Positions 6,477 to 8,258 of a stretch of 8,258 nt of DNA are shown in pieces; the first letter of the stretch is position 1; every line of letters begins with the position of its first letter. The position numbers were made by a program, and so were the translations under genes. The DNA is from Spartobacteria bacterium UBA5019 (GTDB lineage Bacteria; Verrucomicrobiota; Verrucomicrobiia; Chthoniobacterales; Terrimicrobiaceae): assembly GCA_002396485.1 (NCBI GenBank), contig DGXZ01000088.1, positions 44,919 through 53,176 of the forward strand, written 5' to 3'. Below the pieces are notes generated by a model. It saw only the letters and a list, made by a program, of their open reading frames with translations. It was not told the DNA's origin and did not search any database.

Positions 6477-6490
6477 AAGAAAGGGAAAAT

Positions 6491-7303
6491 TCAAATCACG
6501 GGAGACTCTGGTTCGTCGGCGCCGTCCTCTTCGATTTCCTTGCGGATGGCTTTTGAAATAAATGGACGCACGAAGCCGTAAATGAGGAACGAAACAAAGA
6601 GAACTGCTGGCATCCACTGATAATTCATCGCAGTAAATGCCAACAGGAAAATGAGCCCCAGAAAAGCGGGGATCGAGCGCTGGGTGCGCCAGTTCACGCT
6701 TTTGAAACTCGGATACTTCACATGGCTGAACATCATGAAGGAGAGAAAAATTAACAATGGTGGCAGGGCGTTTTTCCATGGCCCGATGGTGCGATCATCC
6801 GCCTGCAACCAAAGCATGAAAAGGGTGAGAGATGCAATGAGGCCTGCAGCGGCTGGTATCGGGAAGCCGCTGAAATCCTTCTCGGGTTTATCCGCGTTTG
6901 CTGCGGCGACACAATTGAAGCGTGCAAGGCGTAGTGCGCCGCAGAGGAGGAAGAAAAAAGCGATGAGCCAACCAGTGCGCTGGAAATCACGTAGCACGAT
7001 TTGGTAAACAAGCAGCGCCGGCGCGATGCCGAAGGAAATCGTGTCGGCGAGGGAGTCAAACTCGCGGCCGAATGGGCTCTCATGCCCGCCCAGTCGGGCT
7101 AGGCGGCCATCAAGCAGGTCGAAGACACAAGCCCCCAAAATGAATGCAATGGCCTCATGGTAGAGCGTTCCGGCCGAGTGTCCGTTTGCGACCAGAGTCG
7201 CCGCTTCGATGATTCGCAATGTCGCCGCAAACCCACAGAAGAGGTTTCCCGCCGTCATAAGGTTCGGCAGAAGGTAGATTTTAGGCTCGTTGGGAGATGG
7301 CAT
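6491..7303 (-). CDS. pssA: CDP-diacylglycerol--serine O-phosphatidyltransferase
   Basis: The 270-residue membrane protein makes phosphatidylserine from CDP-diacylglycerol and L-serine at the inner membrane. The CDP-alcohol phosphatidyltransferase signature D-G-x2-A-R-x8-G-x3-D-x3-D is complete at D65, G66, A69, R70, G79, D83 and D87, which bind metal and the CDP group. LLPNLMTAGNLFCG (11-24) and GFPIPAAAG (146-154) are typical of the type II (Bacillus-like) serine enzyme rather than PgsA. Several hydrophobic segments follow, with an acidic C-terminus (about 254-267). The ATG at 7303 is 11 bases after the stop of psd on the same strand and has no clear ribosome-binding site, suggesting shared transcription and possibly coupled translation. 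It converges with the ligase-like gene, only 14 bases separating the two stops. Confidence 0.95.
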   Translation of the reverse strand: MPSPNEPKIYLLPNLMTAGNLFCGFAATLRIIEAATLVANGHSAGTLYHEAIAFILGACVFDLLDGRLARLGGHESPFGREFDSLADTISFGIAPALLVYQIVLRDFQRTGWLIAFFFLLCGALRLARFNCVAAANADKPEKDFSGFPIPAAAGLIASLTLFMLWLQADDRTIGPWKNALPPLLIFLSFMMFSHVKYPSFKSVNWRTQRSIPAFLGLIFLLAFTAMNYQWMPAVLFVSFLIYGFVRPFISKAIRKEIEEDGADEPESPVI

Positions 7304-7314
7304 GGAATATCTGT

Positions 7315-7953
7315 TCAGCTGTGCGGATTCAGTCTTGCAACGGGCGTTTCCCCACCGCGCACCCGATCACCGATCTTTACCAGCACCTCGGCGTTCATTG
7401 GCAGGAAAATCTCGGTGCGTGAGCCAAAGCGAATCATGCCGAATCTCTCCCCGCGCTTCAATTTGTCGCCGACCACAGCCCATGGACAGATGCGCCGTGC
7501 GATCGCTCCGGTGATCTGCTTGACCATTACAGTGCCAGTGGGGCCGGATATGACCCACGAACGGCTTTGGTTGAGGATCGAGGATTGCGGGTCGCGTGCA
7601 TCCAGAAACCCTCCAGGCTTTGGTTCCGAGTGGGTGATTTCGCCAGCGATAGGAGTTCGATTCACATGAACATCAAACACTGAAAGGAAAATGCCGATGC
7701 GGCGCACTTTGGTTTTCAGGAATTCTCCCTCATCCACTTCGTCAATCGTTGTGACAACTCCATCCGCAGCAGACACAGCCGTATTCTCATCGCCCGCAGG
7801 CACACGCTCCGGATCACGAAAAAAATACAGTGTGAACAAAAGCAGTCCCGCAAAAAGGATCGACAACACCGGCAGCAGGGCCAGCGAGATCAGCCATCCA
7901 GCAGCCAATGTTCCCAGTATCCATGTGGCTTCAGAAAGTGCGCGGTTCTTCAT
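7315..7953 (-). CDS. psd: Phosphatidylserine decarboxylase proenzyme, short form
   Basis: From the ATG at 7953 the product is 212 residues, the size of the short, archaeal/Gram-positive-like PSD class rather than the roughly 320-residue E. coli type. It converts phosphatidylserine, the product of neighbouring pssA, to phosphatidylethanolamine at the membrane. Residues about 11-42 are hydrophobic membrane-anchoring segments, followed by FFRDPER (44-50). AADG (D64) and FDVHVNR (H96) supply the conserved Asp and His of the self-processing triad. RFGSR places the cleavage between G177 and S178, the Ser becoming the pyruvoyl group of a small C-terminal alpha chain. An in-frame TTG at 7989 would add 12 residues; GAGGAGGG (7998-7991) lies just before it, so the start is uncertain. 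It is the first gene of the psd-pssA pair. Confidence 0.93.
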   Translation of the reverse strand: MKNRALSEATWILGTLAAGWLISLALLPVLSILFAGLLLFTLYFFRDPERVPAGDENTAVSAADGVVTTIDEVDEGEFLKTKVRRIGIFLSVFDVHVNRTPIAGEITHSEPKPGGFLDARDPQSSILNQSRSWVISGPTGTVMVKQITGAIARRICPWAVVGDKLKRGERFGMIRFGSRTEIFLPMNAEVLVKIGDRVRGGETPVARLNPHS

Positions 7954-7964
7954 CGGGAGGCAGG

Positions 7965-7982
7965 CTACCAACCAGCACGCAT
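7965..7982 (-). CDS. Possible five-codon leader ORF (MRAGW) ahead of psd
   Basis: An ATG at 7982-7980 opens a five-codon frame encoding Met-Arg-Ala-Gly-Trp and ending TAG at 7967-7965. AGGAGG (7997-7992) lies nine bases before it, close to ideal spacing. The psd ATG begins 11 bases after this stop, near enough for reinitiation. The frame differs from that of psd. The same Shine-Dalgarno sequence could instead serve the in-frame TTG at 7989, with tight spacing. The ORF is too short to judge by coding statistics. Confidence 0.25.
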   Translation of the reverse strand: MRAGW

Positions 7983-7989
7983 TTGCCAA

Positions 7990-8258
7990 GCCCTCCTCGT
8001 TTTTCGGGGGACCTCAAGGGCGGCTGCAATCTCGAAATGCGTTTGGTTTCTCATGCGCGCACACAACACGCGCCTCGCAAGGATCTCTCATATTCTCGCT
8101 CGCGGTATGCACAGCAGGACTCGATTCAAAAAAAAGACCGAATCTACCGCGCAACTTGCAAACGAACAGAACTGACGTCCTCGTGCTGTCAATTCATCCC
8201 CGATGCCAGTTTTTCAATTTTACAAATCGAGCTCTTAACCCAAGTTTCGCATGGGTGA
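7990..8258. other. Upstream region of psd, no convincing gene
   Basis: Apart from the psd ribosome-binding site at its left end, I see no recognisable gene here. A TTGACA hexamer on the minus strand (8192-8187) could be a -35 for psd, but no good -10 lies 16-18 bases downstream. There is a GACGTC palindrome (8174-8179), a run of eight A (8128-8135) and, at the right edge, ACCCA/TGGGT arms around AGTTTCGCA. A frame open on the plus strand to the right edge has low-complexity, unfamiliar residues and overlaps psd antisense; I do not call it. Confidence 0.4.

Noticed and set aside
6467..6490. CCCTT/AAGGG inverted repeat between the ligase-like gene and pssA as a terminator
   Set aside because: Only five pairs and no T-tract after it on either strand; too weak to call.
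8107..8175. 22-codon plus-strand ORF starting MHSRTRFKKK
   Set aside because: No ribosome-binding site, and the basic residues come partly from an A8 run; nothing supports translation.
8111..8231. CTCGATT ... AATCGAG inverted repeat in the right-hand region
   Set aside because: Seven-base arms more than 100 bases apart are expected by chance.
7908..8258. Open frame on the plus strand reaching the right edge
   Set aside because: It begins antisense inside psd, shows no family resemblance and no ribosome-binding site. It could only be rescued by sequence beyond the window.

Overview
The window is an ordinary-looking bacterial chromosomal segment carrying six complete protein genes and one gene cut by the left edge. 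Genes are closely packed and change strand often. The gene set (RsmA/KsgA fused to a Nudix domain, a multi-TM O-antigen-ligase-like protein with a long C-terminal tail, a short-form phosphatidylserine decarboxylase next to phosphatidylserine synthase) and the moderately GC-rich composition suggest a Gram-negative bacterium, possibly of the Verrucomicrobiota/Planctomycetota group. That placement is an impression, not a demonstrated result. I see no tRNA or rRNA gene, CRISPR array, insertion sequence or phage gene.

Layout, left to right. (1) 1-1329, minus strand: a CorA-like divalent-cation transporter, followed with a TGATG stop/start overlap by a secreted or membrane-anchored family-3 solute-binding-like protein that runs off the left edge. 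(2) 1424-2518, plus strand: a CBM20-like domain joined to an esterase-D/Fes-type alpha/beta-hydrolase whose nucleophile position is Gly instead of Ser. (3) 2546-2585: a 40-nt near-perfect palindrome between two convergent genes. (4) 2570-3913, minus strand: RsmA/KsgA fused to an isopentenyl-diphosphate-isomerase-like Nudix domain. (5) 3914-4073: a divergent intergenic region rich in dyads and short direct repeats. (6) 4074-6476, plus strand: an 800-residue O-antigen ligase/polymerase-like membrane protein. (7) 6491-7953, minus strand: psd then pssA, the two-step route from CDP-diacylglycerol to phosphatidylethanolamine. (8) 7954-8258: leader region of psd and otherwise featureless sequence.

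Several of the genes concern the cell envelope: phospholipid synthesis, surface polysaccharide, ion transport and a periplasmic sensor or binding protein. No single dedicated multi-gene system is evident. The points most worth following are the apparently nucleophile-less esterase, the RsmA-Nudix fusion, the SMN variant of the CorA signature, the 40-nt palindrome that contains the ksgA stop codon, the structured ksgA/ligase promoter region, and a possible five-codon leader peptide ahead of psd.
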